Assembly: GCA_907163375.1 (NCBI GenBank)
Contig: CAJQUW010009247.1
Coordinates: 62,001 to 126,000 of the forward strand
Source: Prostheceraeus crozeri
Taxonomy: Eukaryota; Platyhelminthes; Polycladida; Euryleptidae
Direction: 5' to 3'
Length of the DNA stretch: 64,000 nucleotides
Shown here: piece by piece, positions 35,201 to 50,200 of the stretch
How positions within the stretch are numbered: the stretch's first letter is position 1
Layout of the letters: each line of letters starts with the position of its first letter
Notes under the pieces: generated by a model
Told to the model about the DNA's origin: nothing
Seen by the model: only the letters and a program-made list of their open reading frames with translations
Databases searched by the model: none
Translations under genes and position numbers: made by a program

Positions 35201-38200
35201 ACATGGAAATCCACTCTTTAGTCAACACCTGTGATCATAGAAATTAACAATGCCATAGAAAGTCCTAGAATGGAAATTGCATGAAAATTATGGCACACGC
35301 CGGGGGAACTTAGTTAGGGGAAAATGCAACTTGTGCGATCTGGCTTCCATGTTTTTTGATTGGCATTTATATTTATCTGGCCAATTCTTCACCTGGATTG
35401 TTGTTCCTTGTCCAAAGATCATGTAGTCAAAAGCAATAGTGAATTTACAAAATACTGCGCCGACAGGATGACAAAGAAGGAAATCCTTATAAACGTTCTG
35501 TACGTTCATCATTTTGATATATCGCTCCGATAATCCATCAATAGTATAATCAGACACATACGCAATTTATAATGTCGTAATAACATGCATAACTCCAGCT
35601 TGAAATCAGAGGCTAAGAAATCTTAGAGTATTCATTTTACTTTAAAGGGCTCCCCTGTTCAAATTTGAATAATTTTCAAAATCTCTACATGCATTCGAAT
35701 ATCAGCTTCCAAAATATCACGTGTCATTCAATGATTAATTGAAAAGTTCCAGCTACATTTCATTTATTTGAGAAATGATTGTCGGTAAAGAAACTTTCAA
35801 TGCGTTTATTCCAGAAAAGCGCCAGGTTTCTTAGCCGCTTGATGAAGAAATTATCCAATAATTAGACTTTCTATCAGTGAATTCTTCAGATGTTCTTACA
35901 AACAGCACGCCGACTACTTTCAATTATGACTTTGTGAACCAATTTTTAATTCGCATTCCAATATTGAAAAATATTGAAATCAGAGAGCAAGAAATCTTGC
36001 GGTATTCATTTTACTTTGAAGGATTCCCCGTTCAATACTAGTATTTTTGAACAATTTTCAAGACCTTTGCATGCTTTCGAATATGAGCCTCCAAAATATC
36101 ATCACACTATATCACATAAGTCATTTAGTGATTAATTGAAAGGATCCAGCGACATTTCATTTATCTGAGAAATGACTGTCGGTAAAGAAGCTTTCGATGT
36201 GTTTATTCCACAAAAGCGCTATGTTTCTTGACCGCTAGGAGGAGAAATTATCCAATAATTGGAATTTTTATCTTTGAATTCTTGAGATGTTCTTCCAACC
36301 ATTACACCGAATACTTTCAATTGTGACTCTGTGAACCAAATTTCAATTCGTATTCCGTGTTGAAAAATTAGAAAATAGTTGTCAATGACTGCTACAAATA
36401 GACATCGTATATAAATCCGTGGAATAGTAGGTAGACTATTTCAAATAAAGCAATGCCATCATCTCACTTAAAATTCTCTTCATGAAAATCCTGTAACTTG
36501 CTGTCAACAACTTCCACAACCAACTTGGCAAATAGTTTGACTATGTTACAATGTTTTACATCGAATCTGATCTACAAACCACAGATTTTTCCATGTGCCA
36601 TCATTGTACATAGGCAAGATATCAAACTTCCATTCTAGTGTACTATTATCTACTTCTATGCCTGTGATAGAAATCTTGACATCTATGGAGGCACAGAGGA
36701 TTTCGAGAAATACTGTAAAATCTATGGTAAGCGATTGATCCCAGTGATTTCATAATTCAAATGCACCAATTATGAGAAAAAAAAGAAAACCACACGTATG
36801 GCCGACATGTTTCATTTACTCTTCAGTAAACATCATCAGGGCAGAAATTTTAAAGCTATGTACAATCGGATTGAAATACTAAAGTGACAGCAAGATAAAA
36901 ATCAATAGATACAACAAGAGCAGTGATTGGCTGCCTATGTAGCAAAGATTCGTAATGCGATCGAGGTTGCATGTTCATTCAATATCGTCTGTTTGTTCGC
37001 TTTGATGGCCGAAGTTTCAGCAATTTTGGTATAGACAGTGCGACACAAAATTGAGAAATTGAGAGATGAAGCGGCGTACACATGCTTAGTGATTTCAATA
37101 AGGGTCGGACAACCGCTGATATGTTCACGAATGCGAGTGGACAATTGCCTCCGAGTCTCGCCAATGTAACAGCAACTGTACTGCTCACATTGAAATTTAT
37201 AGATAATGTTAGAGGAGAGACCCCTTGGCACCTTGTCCTTATTCGGGAAAATATCACTAGTCTTCATGGTTTTATAAACAGGCAAGAGACGATATACGGT
37301 GGGGAGAATGTTGTTTATAGCTCGAACAGATTTAATAGTTTGATCCTCTTTGGATTTCAGATGAGGCAATTTCAAGATAACGTAATTACGCTCAGGTTTG
37401 TCACTACGAGAATTCAAAACTTTGTTCTCAATTTCATTTTTGATTTTAGTAATGAAATGGTCATTGTAACCATTTTGTCTAAATATACTTTTGATTTGCA
37501 TAAAAGATTTTTCAAAGTTCTCAGTCGTAGAATTCAGTTTTTTAGCTCTAAAAATCAACGATCTGATCGCAGATTTTTTGTAATTGTTCGGCGCATGGGC
37601 TTGGTTAGGAATATAACGACCGGTGTTCGTAGACTTCAACTTCCACTGAAATTCAACGATAGCGTTTGAATTATCGACAGAAACATCAAGAAAATCAAGC
37701 TTGTTATTTTTCTGAACTTCGAGTGTGAACTGTATATTTTCATGAACTGAATTTAAGGCGTTAAGAAATTTGGATGCATCATCTTCATTATTAACTACGG
37801 CAAAAATATCATCCACATAACGTTTATAATACTTAGGAAAGTAAGTCAAACGACTTTCAATGATGTTCATGGCGAAGGATGCAAGAGTTGGGCCAAGACA
37901 CGAATCCATCGCTACGCCATCAATTTGAGTATACAAATTACCGTTAAATTGAAACAGCATATTTTTACATGCCAAATTTAGGAGACACACCAGCGTATCT
38001 TTATCAACCTCAAAATTTTCAAAATCTATAAGGTTACAGATGTGATCTATAGTGTCTTGTAAAGGAATGTTCGAAAACAGACTAATGACGTCATAAGAAA
38101 CCATACAGTCATTCATAAAATTTCTCGACTTGATCGATTCAACAAATTGGAAAGAATCTTTCAATTCAAGATCTCTGGGAATGTAAGGCTTCAACAACTC

Positions 38201-41200
38201 ATTCAGATATTTGCTCAAATTCGTCGTATAAGCATTTGGCATCCTCGTACTTTCATGGCATGGAAATCCTCAAGTCTGTTAATTATCACACACATAAAAG
38301 ATCGAAAACAGGCATTCCATGAAGCTAGAAGGGTAGGAAAATGTATAAATCTGGCCTCGGATTTCTACGATTAACTTCCCGGCTGATCTCATAGAATAGC
38401 TTGTCTTCTAAATCTGTGGCAAATGTCCCATACCCATTGTGATTACACGAATATTACTATGAAATTTATCCTGCACTACCAGAAGGACTGGATTAAAAAT
38501 TTTGCCCTTCAACATTTTTCATGTCATGGTAATTTACCCTCACATATTTAGAGGATAAAGTCATGTTAAATGAATTTAAAACCGGAAGTAAAGTTTTGAT
38601 TTGAGCTCAAAAGATGAAAATTTCAAGAACTTTAAACAAACTTGAATATCACAATAATGTCAAAATTGTTTGTCGCTCTCAGATTCTATTAACAAGATCA
38701 ATTTTACAGCTTACTAGACATGTTCTTTCGTTGAGATTATAACTGAGGCTGTTCAGACATACAATATACCCCACTTTATCAAGATTGCTGGTGCGAGCTA
38801 TGTTATTTAATTATTATTTGTTCTTACAAATCATGATTTCCTGCTACAGTCACAAGCATTAGTACATTTAGTATATTTCTAAAAAAAGTAGAAATGCATT
38901 CTAAGTGACTGTTGCACATTGCTTGATTTGGGAGGTGAGATCTTCCGGTGCGGAGACTTTTTGATAGTGTCTTCTCTGCGTTCATGAGACCTGGGTTCGA
39001 ATCTAGATCTGATGAAACCTAAGCTACTATTAAAATACACTCTACATTCTTGCTGAACACTCAACACAGAAGAATGACAGTAGGATTATTGAAGCTCGTC
39101 CACATGAAGAAAGTGGTTTGCTTAATTTAGTTCTATGTATAAACCAGCTATATTCATATATTTATTTTCATTGTTTCATTCATTTGATGATAATTCTGCG
39201 AGTATCTAACAACTTCTGTTACATGAACCAAAGAGCCAAAAATGATGCTGAAGTTTACATTTGTTCTTAAATCACAAGAAAAGGGCAGAGCAATCGTAAA
39301 GAAAGACAACATCGTTTGTCGTTCGTTACAAAAACATGTCATGTGGTTCCATCACAGAATGAATGTCATGTTTTGGAAGATAAGAGTTGCATACTGCAAA
39401 CCCGTATGCACCGTAATACTTAAACCCCAACTAACTGTCTTTTTTCTGTTGAAGAAATAGACTGATTTTTCGGAATTTTAGTTTTAGCCAGTTTTTATCA
39501 GTTTTTGCCAGTTTTTGCCGGTTTTTACCTGGTTTTTAATACTTAGTGGCAAAAACCAGTTTTAGCCGGCAAAAAGCCAACCCTGTATGTAATGCAACTC
39601 ATCTGGCGTGTGAGATGTTTTAATAGTGATCGTTTTAATAACTGTAATTATAAATATATTGAGTGATTGCTAATACTGATGACAAAGTTGTTGAATGTCT
39701 TAAGAGGTCACGCTTGAGCAAAGAATATTGATAAGGTTGATATTGTCATGGAATACTTTACATGCATGTGAAATGGGGAAGATTTTCTTTCAAACTAACC
39801 AAATTTGTGGAATGGCATCCTATAAATGAGAATTCGAGGAAGAACAGCGACTGGAAAAAGTCGTTACTATGGGACTACAAGTCGACGAACCCAAAGTTTC
39901 CTAGTGATAAGGAATATAATTGAAAGTTGACGCTAAGTTGCTATTGATATAAATTATTATCACTGAACAGAAGGCCAGTTATTTATTATCCAACTTTAAG
40001 AAAGGCTGAAAGTGAGAGATGCTGTAGACTGACAACTTTTATTGCTTTAGCGAGGCCTTTCAGCCACTGCAGGAGGCTGTCTTCAGGCAATTGAGAATGA
40101 CCGGCAGCGTCCACAAAGGAATAATGTACCGGTATGTCAACCAATATCGAAGATAACTATATGTAGATTCGACGCGATGTAATAACAAAAGTAACTTTCT
40201 CAAAGTTGAAATATCCAAGACGATATAATACTGATGAAATGACAAACAAGTAATCACAAGAAAAAGCAAGGTCACTAGAAAGTCAAAATTTGTAAGTAGG
40301 GTAATTTCTGCATAATATCCATAGAATCGTTGTTAGAATATATAAATATCATATTATCTATATATCATATTATGAAGTTAAAATACGATCAAAATCTGTC
40401 GTTAGATCATAAATGCACAATATGATCAATAAAGTCAAAATTATACTTAAAACATTGTCGGAACCACTTTTTTGGTATTTTGTTCCAACATGGTAGAGGG
40501 AATATAGAATATACAGAATACACAACCCTCTTTGCACAAAGCTGTGATGCATCAATCAATTGAATCAACCGTCGCCCTCAGGTGCGGCTGCAGGTTTATC
40601 GGGGAAAGTCGACGTCACAATTTCCAGGAAATATTACCATTACCTGATGATTTCGTCAGACTGTTCGCATCACTCTGATTCACATCTGCAGTGAAGCTGG
40701 TCGATTACCATATAGTCTGTGAAGCAATGCCGAAAACTGCTATTTCTGGCTCTTGTAAAGTGAGATCCTTTGTACGCCAATATTCAGGCGAATTCGCCGA
40801 TACGCCAAAGACTAATTATATAGCAAACTCTGTGAAGTGATAGTCATCGACGTTCTGCCAAGCATTCTTCAAAGCTATCGTCTTCAACGCCGAATATCGG
40901 CCAGCAGCAATTTATGAACCCAAGAGCTACATATTTGGCTGACGACGTTGCAAGAGCATTTGTTAGCGCCGATATTCCCTTTCATGAACTTCAGCACCCG
41001 GCCATCCGCAAGTTGTTCAATACAATGAGGTTTACTTGCCCTTCTATGTCAGGCTGCAGACTTCACAATCCAAACATATTTCATGAAGAGAGAAGAAGGG
41101 TAGAAGACTATGTCTCCAACCAATATTCTTGATTGCCGATGAATTAGACGTCAGAAGTATGTCAACATTAAATTATTTATCAATTTGATTACCGTGGTTC

Positions 41201-44200
41201 GTTAGACACAACAAGTTTTTAGATACATTCGTCATAGGAAAGTTTTCATCGCTATACAGACTTATCACATATACCTCTAATAACAAATTTTATTGGGTCA
41301 AGGCTTCTGGGTCAAAAAGTCAAAATTTACATTTTAAGGTGAAAATTCTGCAAGCCCTACCGATCACTAATGCTATATTTGACGCGATTGAATGATCCAA
41401 ATTTCTTTGTCCATGGCGCTTCTTTGACCATGCGCTTCTTCCAATTAGACTGCACTCTGCATTTTGATGCAAAACACAAGTGTTTAAACCTCTGTAGCCT
41501 TCAAAGGACCCCTCTTACAAATTCTTAGTTAGCCTGCTTAAATCAATATCAAAGCTTCGAGGACTATTGAAGAAGGCGCGTGTGCGTCTCCATCGCGGAT
41601 TTCGGTTGGATTCTCGGGTCAGGCGAGTGCGGTGGGGGAATCAAGGGTGTTGGTGTATCTCTGAAGATATTCAATCCATAACGGCAAACATTTATTGTCA
41701 TTGCAGAGTCATTGTCAAAAATGATGCGGGATCCTCTGAAGTTGCTGATCATCTTACAAGCTTGAGAACTCACAGTATCGACAAATCCACAGAAAATTGT
41801 ATTATGATGCATAAGCATTATTACCACACGTAGGTCTCGGAACTCAAGTGATACCTTGGCTGAAAATGTCTAGCATCAAAACTAGTGTCAATACTCATTG
41901 ACAGTGGAAAGTGCTTTAACACCTAGCTACATAAGATTATTTTCCAAAAAATGCCAATGTAATCTTACCTGATTCAAATGACTGTAGACATATCCATCAG
42001 GATTCGCCACTGACATGAAATAGAAAATGTATCTTTCGAAAGCGTTTCTATATATTTCCAAGTTTGATCGATGTCCTTTGATGAACTGAAATGAATAAAA
42101 AGCATTAAAGTTCCAAACAATTTACCGGAAGGTTTGCCATATTCCATCATTTTAGGATTACTTGCATTTTGCAAACATATTTTTCATTGAGTGACGCATA
42201 TTGTGTCAATGACGTCATCAAAGGCAGATCCGTAAATGCACAAATGAATCACGATCATCATCACAACCACGCTACATTATCATATTTCGTAAAGATGATT
42301 TTAATTGAAAGTCATCTCAATTCCGGGGCCCTATCGCTGCTGAAGAGACCAATAGTTCGGAGATTCACATTGTGTCGGTGGTGACCATAGAAATGACTGA
42401 GTAGATTGGAAAACAGCTGCTTGGCTCACAGAATTACATTGCTTAAATCTTTCAGTTTACTAGAAGTGCAGATTACTTCAAAACGATGGCACATGCCGGA
42501 ACCTAGTAAGTGTGCAAAAAGGAATTCCTAATACCTTACAGAGAAAGGAAAAAAGTCGTACGTCGCTTGCGGATTGCTGTGAATTCCATCAGAGTGCTTC
42601 GATTGCCACATTTCCTTCAGATTCCAAGAATTCAGACCGTTGTTCACAAGTTTTCTCCATAGAAATAACGGGATTTTATCTTCAAACATAGTTGACGGAT
42701 ATTATCAATTACAAGAAGCAATCAGCAATTACGAAAAAGTTATTTCATGTTCAAAAATAATTCTACCAAATAGAGTGTACAAGTTAACGATAATTTTGAA
42801 CGTCTTCGCGATTTTTAAGTCTGGGCATTATCCTGCCCATGTGTCTAGCAGAAGACCTTCCAATCTTACTCAGAGGTACTGCAGTAATGTTCTGTGATGT
42901 CATATTTTTTATTGTCATTTTTGTGATGCCATAAATACTTTGATAACGACACTTCATTCGTTTTTCAAAGTCACATTTGCACTAACGCCTTCGTTCGACG
43001 GCTGCTCCTGCTCAGTATAAATCACAAATTCAAACTGATTCGGCTGCTATATAACTCCTATCTTAGAGTTTTCTTCTTACTCCGAGCTACAGCGATCTTA
43101 CATGTATGTGAAAATGTTCAAAACTCATTATTGTATGAATGAAATCTACTGTGTAATGATCTCCTTCTAGCTATGACTATTTTTCTAAGCTAGCAATTGA
43201 CAGGGAGTTTTCGTTTTACTGAAAAAAGGAAGATATCAATTGAATTGAGCCTTTGAAGTAGCTACTTTTCATCACATTTCCACAAATGCTGCATGTATTG
43301 CACTGTGTCGGTTAGATAGTACACATAATTGGCATTTGCAAATTTTTAAAGATTGCAAATTTAAAATTTGCAAATAAATAAAGAAAAATAAATACAAAGC
43401 AAAAATAAATGTATCATTTCTATGTGCGAAGCACATTCAAATAATTAATAAAGCCATATCCTGTGTTCATGCAGCTGGTATGCTACACATAACAGTTGAA
43501 ATAATGTGCATGTAGTAAATGATAGCATTAGGCGAAATCAGGGCTATAACCGAGACCCTTAAGAGATTTACTTACATCTTTTATGAGATTATTAACTGTA
43601 ACGGGGGCCAGCCATTCTCTTGCATGTTGAGTTGCTTCAAGAAATATAGCCGGACGATCATTTCTTCTTCTTGGAGATATCTGTAGCAAAATTCTGCACA
43701 TTAAAAGTTGTTAAAGTTAATGATGTTTAAATTTACTCACTCGCAGGACCCTCAATTTCCTCAGTTCATGTGATTTTCCAATTTCTTTAATTTGAACTAA
43801 ATCCGGATGAGCTATGCTTAGCAAGTCGTACCATCTAGATATCTGAAATATCAATAACTTAGAAATACGACGCTCTATCAAATGACAAAGTTGGGCAAAT
43901 GAGACAATATAACATTAACATGGATATTTGAGGGCAACAATGTAGGACTTTTGAGGGCGCGTAAGCGCCTGAAAATGTCCTACATTGTCTACTTGTATTT
44001 CTAAATCCATGGTGCAATGATATAGCTTAGGAATAATGGCAGTTTGTACATTTGCTGGCGACAGGCCAGGAGGTAGATGTACATAAGAAGACAATGGAAA
44101 TACCACATGAGATTTCTCGGTAAGTAATGGAAAAATCGTCGGCCGCTAACGCGGCCTCTGATTTGTACATTACTTACGTTGAAATCTCATATGGTATTCC

Positions 44201-47200
44201 TACATTGTTGCCCGAAAAAAGCTATGTTAATAATACTGTGTGTGTTGAAATTGACTGGGCTACAATGTAGGAAAAAAGCGGGCAACATGCTATGAATACA
44301 CATGTTGGTATACGCTGATTGAGATTTCAAAAATGTCTTTCACATGCATGGATAGAGATATCATCATTACGGGATACATTGTTACCTTCCTTTTTCCACA
44401 TTGTATCATAACTCAATTACGCACAATATCGTAATGAATGAACATGATCTGTTGAATGGGTTTTCAAGTGCTTTGCAAATGCTTTTGATCGTCTATTAGT
44501 TTTATATTTACTTTCATTGCTAGAACAATATGCGCGAAATAAAAAAAACACATTGAAAGGAGCAAAAGATAGTAAAGAGTCATTGGTACAGGATAAATAA
44601 TTAATAGAGCTCGTTGCAAATCAATAAAACTTTCATGTACATAGCAAACTGACTGCTCTTATTCCGATAGAGTTGACTGTTGGGTTGATGAATACATCGG
44701 ACAAGATTTGCAGCTGATTTCAGGTTTAGGTAAACTGTTGTGTGACAAATGCTTAGAATTCCTGGATAGTGATGTGTCGTACTTCTTGAATAATAACCGC
44801 GGCTACTTTTAAAAACCGCACATTTTGGGTGCGCTACTAACTGAGGACGGTTACTATTAAAAAGTTCCATGATCAGTAACTTGACTGATCCGATGAGACG
44901 AAAATTTTGACTTGAAATTGATTTCCTTGTTCAGTCGCTGAGCACTGGTAAAGTATGTGCACGTATAAAAGTTGATTTTTGACGCTCATGGTATGGATAA
45001 CAAGAACAAAATTCAGCGAAATTTGCGGTACACGAGCAGAACTTACTAGGTGGACAGAAATAGGACCTACAAGTGTATTATAAGTCGATTAATGCTTGTA
45101 GACATACGTAAATTAGCAGTATACTTTGCTTAAAATTAGAATTTTAAAATAGAATCAAAATAGGCCTCATCTTATTTAACATTATTTATTATTATAGCTG
45201 GTATATTCGTGCACTGAAATGTAGGCCTTTATGTTATAACCGTTCGTCCTAATAATGTAGAAACGGTAAGACACAGGCATATTGTACATCTATATGAAGC
45301 CTATGATATTTAGAAAATATGTGTGCATTTGTAAATGTACGGCATTGCTAAGTTCTCTAGAACCGTTGCCTCGAATAGCAGCCGCGGTCTCTCTTCGAGG
45401 GCGGCTGCTATTACAAACCTTCAAGAGGGGTGCGGCTACTATTCGAGGGCGGCTAATATTCGAAGAAATGCGGTATTTAAGATTTCATCAGAATAGCTAA
45501 GTTATTATACACTTATTTATTATAATTTATTTAATGATGTTAATTTTTGCTAAAAATCGCCAATCGTCGCAGTCCTATTAATTTGCAATTACACGCGGTT
45601 GAGTATGAAATCTTAAAAACTGAAGCATAACAAATAAGAATTGGACAATAAAAACTCCAACGTGTCCAAAAATCACTTACATTTTCGAAACTCGTAAATG
45701 TTGTTGTACAAATCTTTTGAAGCCTCTCCAGTCTGCAAGAAAAATAGATATTTCTTTCGATAAAATTCGATTCGATAAAACTGTACTGAATTGATAAGAA
45801 TTAGTCATGCCTCTCCTCAAAGGGCCCACTCCTTCGAAAGTAAAACTCTGATTTTAATTCACAAAGTAGGAATAGGACGATGATTTTTGCTTGTTAGGTC
45901 TCCAATATATATTTTTCTAGTGTTATTTAATTAGATTCTTATCATAAAATGATTGCAGTATATATTGTAATAGTTGCACTTACATGGCCTCATATATTTT
46001 TTTCATTTGTTGATATTCAAATCTAAAATTTATGATTGCATCGTGATAAATTTGAAAACCTCTGAAATTTTCAAAGTAGAAAACTGCAAAAAGTATTCTT
46101 CTGATTATAGCACACAGTGATTGAATATCAATGTCAGCAGATTGAATAGCCCTGGAATTCTGTAATAATCACTTTGACGGTCATCGTGATCATAAAAGAC
46201 TGAATGCAGATAGTGTGCATTGACAAATGATTTTGATTTAATAAATTATCACGACTTCAAGTACTCTGCATAATTTAGAAACTGATAATATTTGGTGCCA
46301 GTTGCCGATAATATCAGTTGACTTTTCAGAGATAATGTTTTCACTTCCCTTCATCTTGCAACAAGATAAGTGAACAGAATGATGCAATTTCTGGTTATGA
46401 AATACATCGAAAAAATTCAGAATACAAAGATCTGTGAGAGAAACTCGTCTTGCATCTTCATGCACTCAAAATGTTTCTGCTGGATTCAATTTAACTCTAC
46501 AGTAAGAATATTGGTTTTTATTTCATAGCAGAAATTGCTAGGAATTTTGATATTTCATTTATCTGTACCGTGGATCGTATTTTACCAGTATAATTTGCAG
46601 CGTTAAATACATACGCTGCACTGCGCTACGCTGCAGTGGGTGCACTGGAACTAAAATCAACCTGACTAAATTATTCTAAATTATAATGAATGACAAGCAT
46701 GGAGGAACAGTTCAGTGGCAATCTAACTATGAAACTTTTGGATCCTGTACCAGTACTTTCGCAAATTTGTCATGTTTTGCAACTCTTTGCTTGCATAGCT
46801 ATCGTACGATTTTCAATAAGGATGTTCAACATAATCAACGTCATTTTCTTTGGACGGGCACAAAGTTCAATAGTGATGACATTTTAGTGACGTTTACCAC
46901 CTATTATGCAGTCTTGACTACGAACAGCAACTGAAATTGGCGAAGTGATTTTTAGTCGACCAGATCTTGGTTCCTCATAATTTCAACAGCAACCAGGCTT
47001 GGGTAGCTGGGGCGACCGCACAGAAACACTGTTAGTCTGACAGATCTCTAAAAGGATCACTAACCCATTGGAGGTGCGCAAAGAAGGACTGCCAAGTCAG
47101 TCCTGGTTACGATCTTGGTCTAACTTTTTGACAGCCTGTCTGTGATTGGTATCTATAAGCATGAAGAGGTTGCTTGTGATTCTTTGCAGATGACGTTGCT

Positions 47201-50200
47201 TCGTCATCAGACTGATCCGAGATTACAAATCGTGCTACTTTCATGTATTGATCTAAAAGAAGGACATTGATGACTTCCTAGAGAGCGTGGACCACAGAAT
47301 TAAATTGTTTAAGCGCATCACTTTGCTGGACGTTGCAGACTGATTCAAACAGATGGCACATGCAGGAACTTAATAAGTGGGCAAAAAGAAATTTTTAATA
47401 CCTTACAGAGATAGGAAAAATAGTCATGCGTCGCTTGCGGATTGCTCTGAATTCCTTCAAAATGCTCCGATCACCACGATTCCTTCAGATTCGAAGAATT
47501 CAGATCATTGCGCAAAAGTTTTCTCGATAATGTTGGGCCCTCCGATCATTTTAAAAAAAGTTAGCAGGCGCATGAAAAAATGTTTACAAACTTCTCTGCA
47601 GAACTTGACATCGACTGTGTCTCTTTGCTGTGTGATCCGGCTGATAACAGCCACTGAAACTTTCCACAATAATTATTTGGCGTGTTTAATGTTGAGCTGA
47701 CTGGTCTTTGTTCGATTGCCATGGTACTTAGTCAGGAGATTGTGCATTTCATTTACGTTACATATTCCAATGCTTCCCTTCTAGTCAAATCATAGAAATT
47801 GACAACAATAAAACCTCTAGAATGGAAATTAAGCTTCATGCAATGCACAATAACGGCACATAAATCGCACGTATTTTCACTTAGATGCACCTGCCAACGT
47901 CTGTATGATTGGGTTAGAATCAGTCACATGTGTAAATCGAAGCTCTTCATTGGCGGTTCATGCCCCAACTTAGTTCCCCCGGATGTGCCGCGACCTTGAG
48001 TCAATTTCCATTCTAGTCAACTTCAGATAAACAATCTACAGATTGTTTCATAAAAAATGGATCACCCTTAAACATCGCCTTAACTTCAACTTTGTCTAAC
48101 TCCGCCAAACTTGAACGAATTTCTCTGAAATTTGGAAGATATGTCAGTTTTGCTTACTAATATCATTGTTGGAAATTTCAAGCATGAATATTGAGTTTTT
48201 TCCCTAAAATAGTAAAAAAAGTAGTTAGATAATTTGATTGATTGTTACAAAAAAATACATCAAATCATACTAAATACATCTTATTTTTTTATAATGTTGT
48301 TCCAATTGTTGTATGTTACAAGCCAAAAAGCAAAAAAGCAAAACAAAAAAAAAAAAAATCATAATCAGAATCAGCAGTCAAACATCATTATTCATCAACA
48401 AAATTAAAACAACTAATGTGTGTAACTGGACTTCAAAATTCATATGACTTCGATGCGATGCCTGGCAGCACTCTTCATCACTTTTGAGCTGCCAATCTAT
48501 CTAATCTATCTCTTAACACTACAAAACAAACCAAACAAAAACATAACAAAATAACGAGATCGTCAAAAAAAAAAAGCCCTGCCAGCCAGCCAGAACTCTG
48601 GTGTTCCCGAAAGCAGGCGCTACAAGCCCCTTACTGTACATCACAATGTGATCGATGGCATAATGATGATTTTTCGACTCTGTCGTAAAAGGGCTCTGGC
48701 CGTGGGCGCAAAAACATCCAAACGTAGAGGAGAGAAAAAATTTTGTTGTTAAAGTCTGTTGATACAAGTCCATGGCTACACTGGACTTGTCTATTTAGCT
48801 CTAGTATTTGCGTAGAAGATAGTCCACTAGAATTTCAAGACAGATTGAGTCGAATTTCAAGAGCTGTAAAGAGGCCTTCAGATCAAAAAAAAGATCAAGC
48901 ATCATAAAAAAAATTAAGTCCAGCGGTCAAAAATGGGCTCGGGTTGTGGCGAATGGCGATGGGATGCTGTTGAGTTCTCAATGCGTCCGAAGAATAGTGA
49001 TCTGATGATTGAATCTGATTGGCGAAATTGAGATATAAATACATCATCATCGCGGTACACCCGGGTGATCTGGGGTGCGAACTGTACTGGCATTTGGACC
49101 AATGGCGAACCGCTTTGGCCATACAGCAAGGAACCATGCATTCTACAGCAAGGAACGCATTTTTCTGAATGCTATGTGAATGTTTTGGAAATGAACTATT
49201 GATCAATAATTGGATGTTTTACTTGGTTATCGACTTGGTTATTATGATGAGATAATGCTACGTGTCACCAAAAGTTTTAGAGTCAAAATGGACATTTCTC
49301 TTGGCCAGCTTTAGGACATTATCCTGGCCAGCACTTCTCCTGTATCTTAAACATAGGACGTATAAATGAAAACAAGGCGTTCCACGTTGTCTGTATCCAC
49401 TTGTACCACTTGGGTAATCAGATGTGTATGTCACTGTTAATCACTGAAGTAAAGAAAGTCATCAAAGTCAATCATTCAAAAATTCATTGAATCATCGATT
49501 CATCGAAAGACGAATTGTAATGGTAAGCAACAATAGGGCCGTTACTGTAAATAGCTTTTAAGAAATGTTAAAGGACATTTTAATATATATTAGGGATGAA
49601 ATATTACATGAAAAAATTAGGGACATGAAATAATCCACAAAAAAACATCATTTTTACATCATGTTTTTTTTTTATAGGGACTTTTTTATAGGATGAAAAA
49701 TTTTAGGAAACGACGTGTTTCTCTGAGTCAAACGGAAGAAGAGACGACCTGTCTAATTCTGTGGTAGAACTTGACATCGTCTGTGTCTCTTTGCTGTGTG
49801 ATCTGGTTGACAACCGTCACTGAAATAACCGTCATTGGCGTGTTTAATGTTGAACTGGCTGCTCATTGTTCGATTGCAATGGTATTATGTCGGCAGATAC
49901 CATTTATTTAATGTTACATGTTCCAATGCTTCCTTTCTAGTCAAACAGAAGAATAGACAACTTGTCTAATTCTGTGTCGTGCACTTCACTAAACAAAGCT
50001 TTTATGACCACTGCATGGACAATAGCTCTTACTATGCGCTGTATGGCAATGACAATAGCACTCATTGTGTTTAGTGGTTGCTGACCATAGAAATATATTG
50101 TTTATCTGAAGTTGTCTAGAATGGAAATTGACTCAAGGTCACGGCATATCCGGGGGAACTAAGTTGGGGCATGAAGAACCAATGAAAAGCTTGTGTATGC

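Larger units (their letters stand above)
32193..39585 (+). mobile_element. hAT transposon, 7.4 kb, carrying several later insertions
   Basis: Ends TAGGGTTGGC (left) and the mirror CAGGGTTGGC (right), with GCAAAAACTGG repeats just inside both. A perfect 8-bp target duplication TATGTAAT lies at 32185-32192 and 39586-39593. It holds a ZMYM1/TTF-type hAT transposase fragment on the plus strand, and inside it a Crypton fragment, a 63-bp hairpin, a second hAT-type MITE and a Penelope-like element. Confidence 0.9.

Noticed and set aside
37082-37669. A 195-codon plus-strand frame
   Set aside because: It is antisense to the Penelope-like reverse transcriptase/endonuclease gene.
38940-39015. Possible tRNA B box (GGGTTCGAATC)
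   Set aside because: No matching A box or stems at the right distance.
40644-40685. A 42-bp candidate carboxypeptidase exon with GT-AG-like borders
   Set aside because: In the required phase it begins ATG TGA, and the exons on either side join correctly without it.
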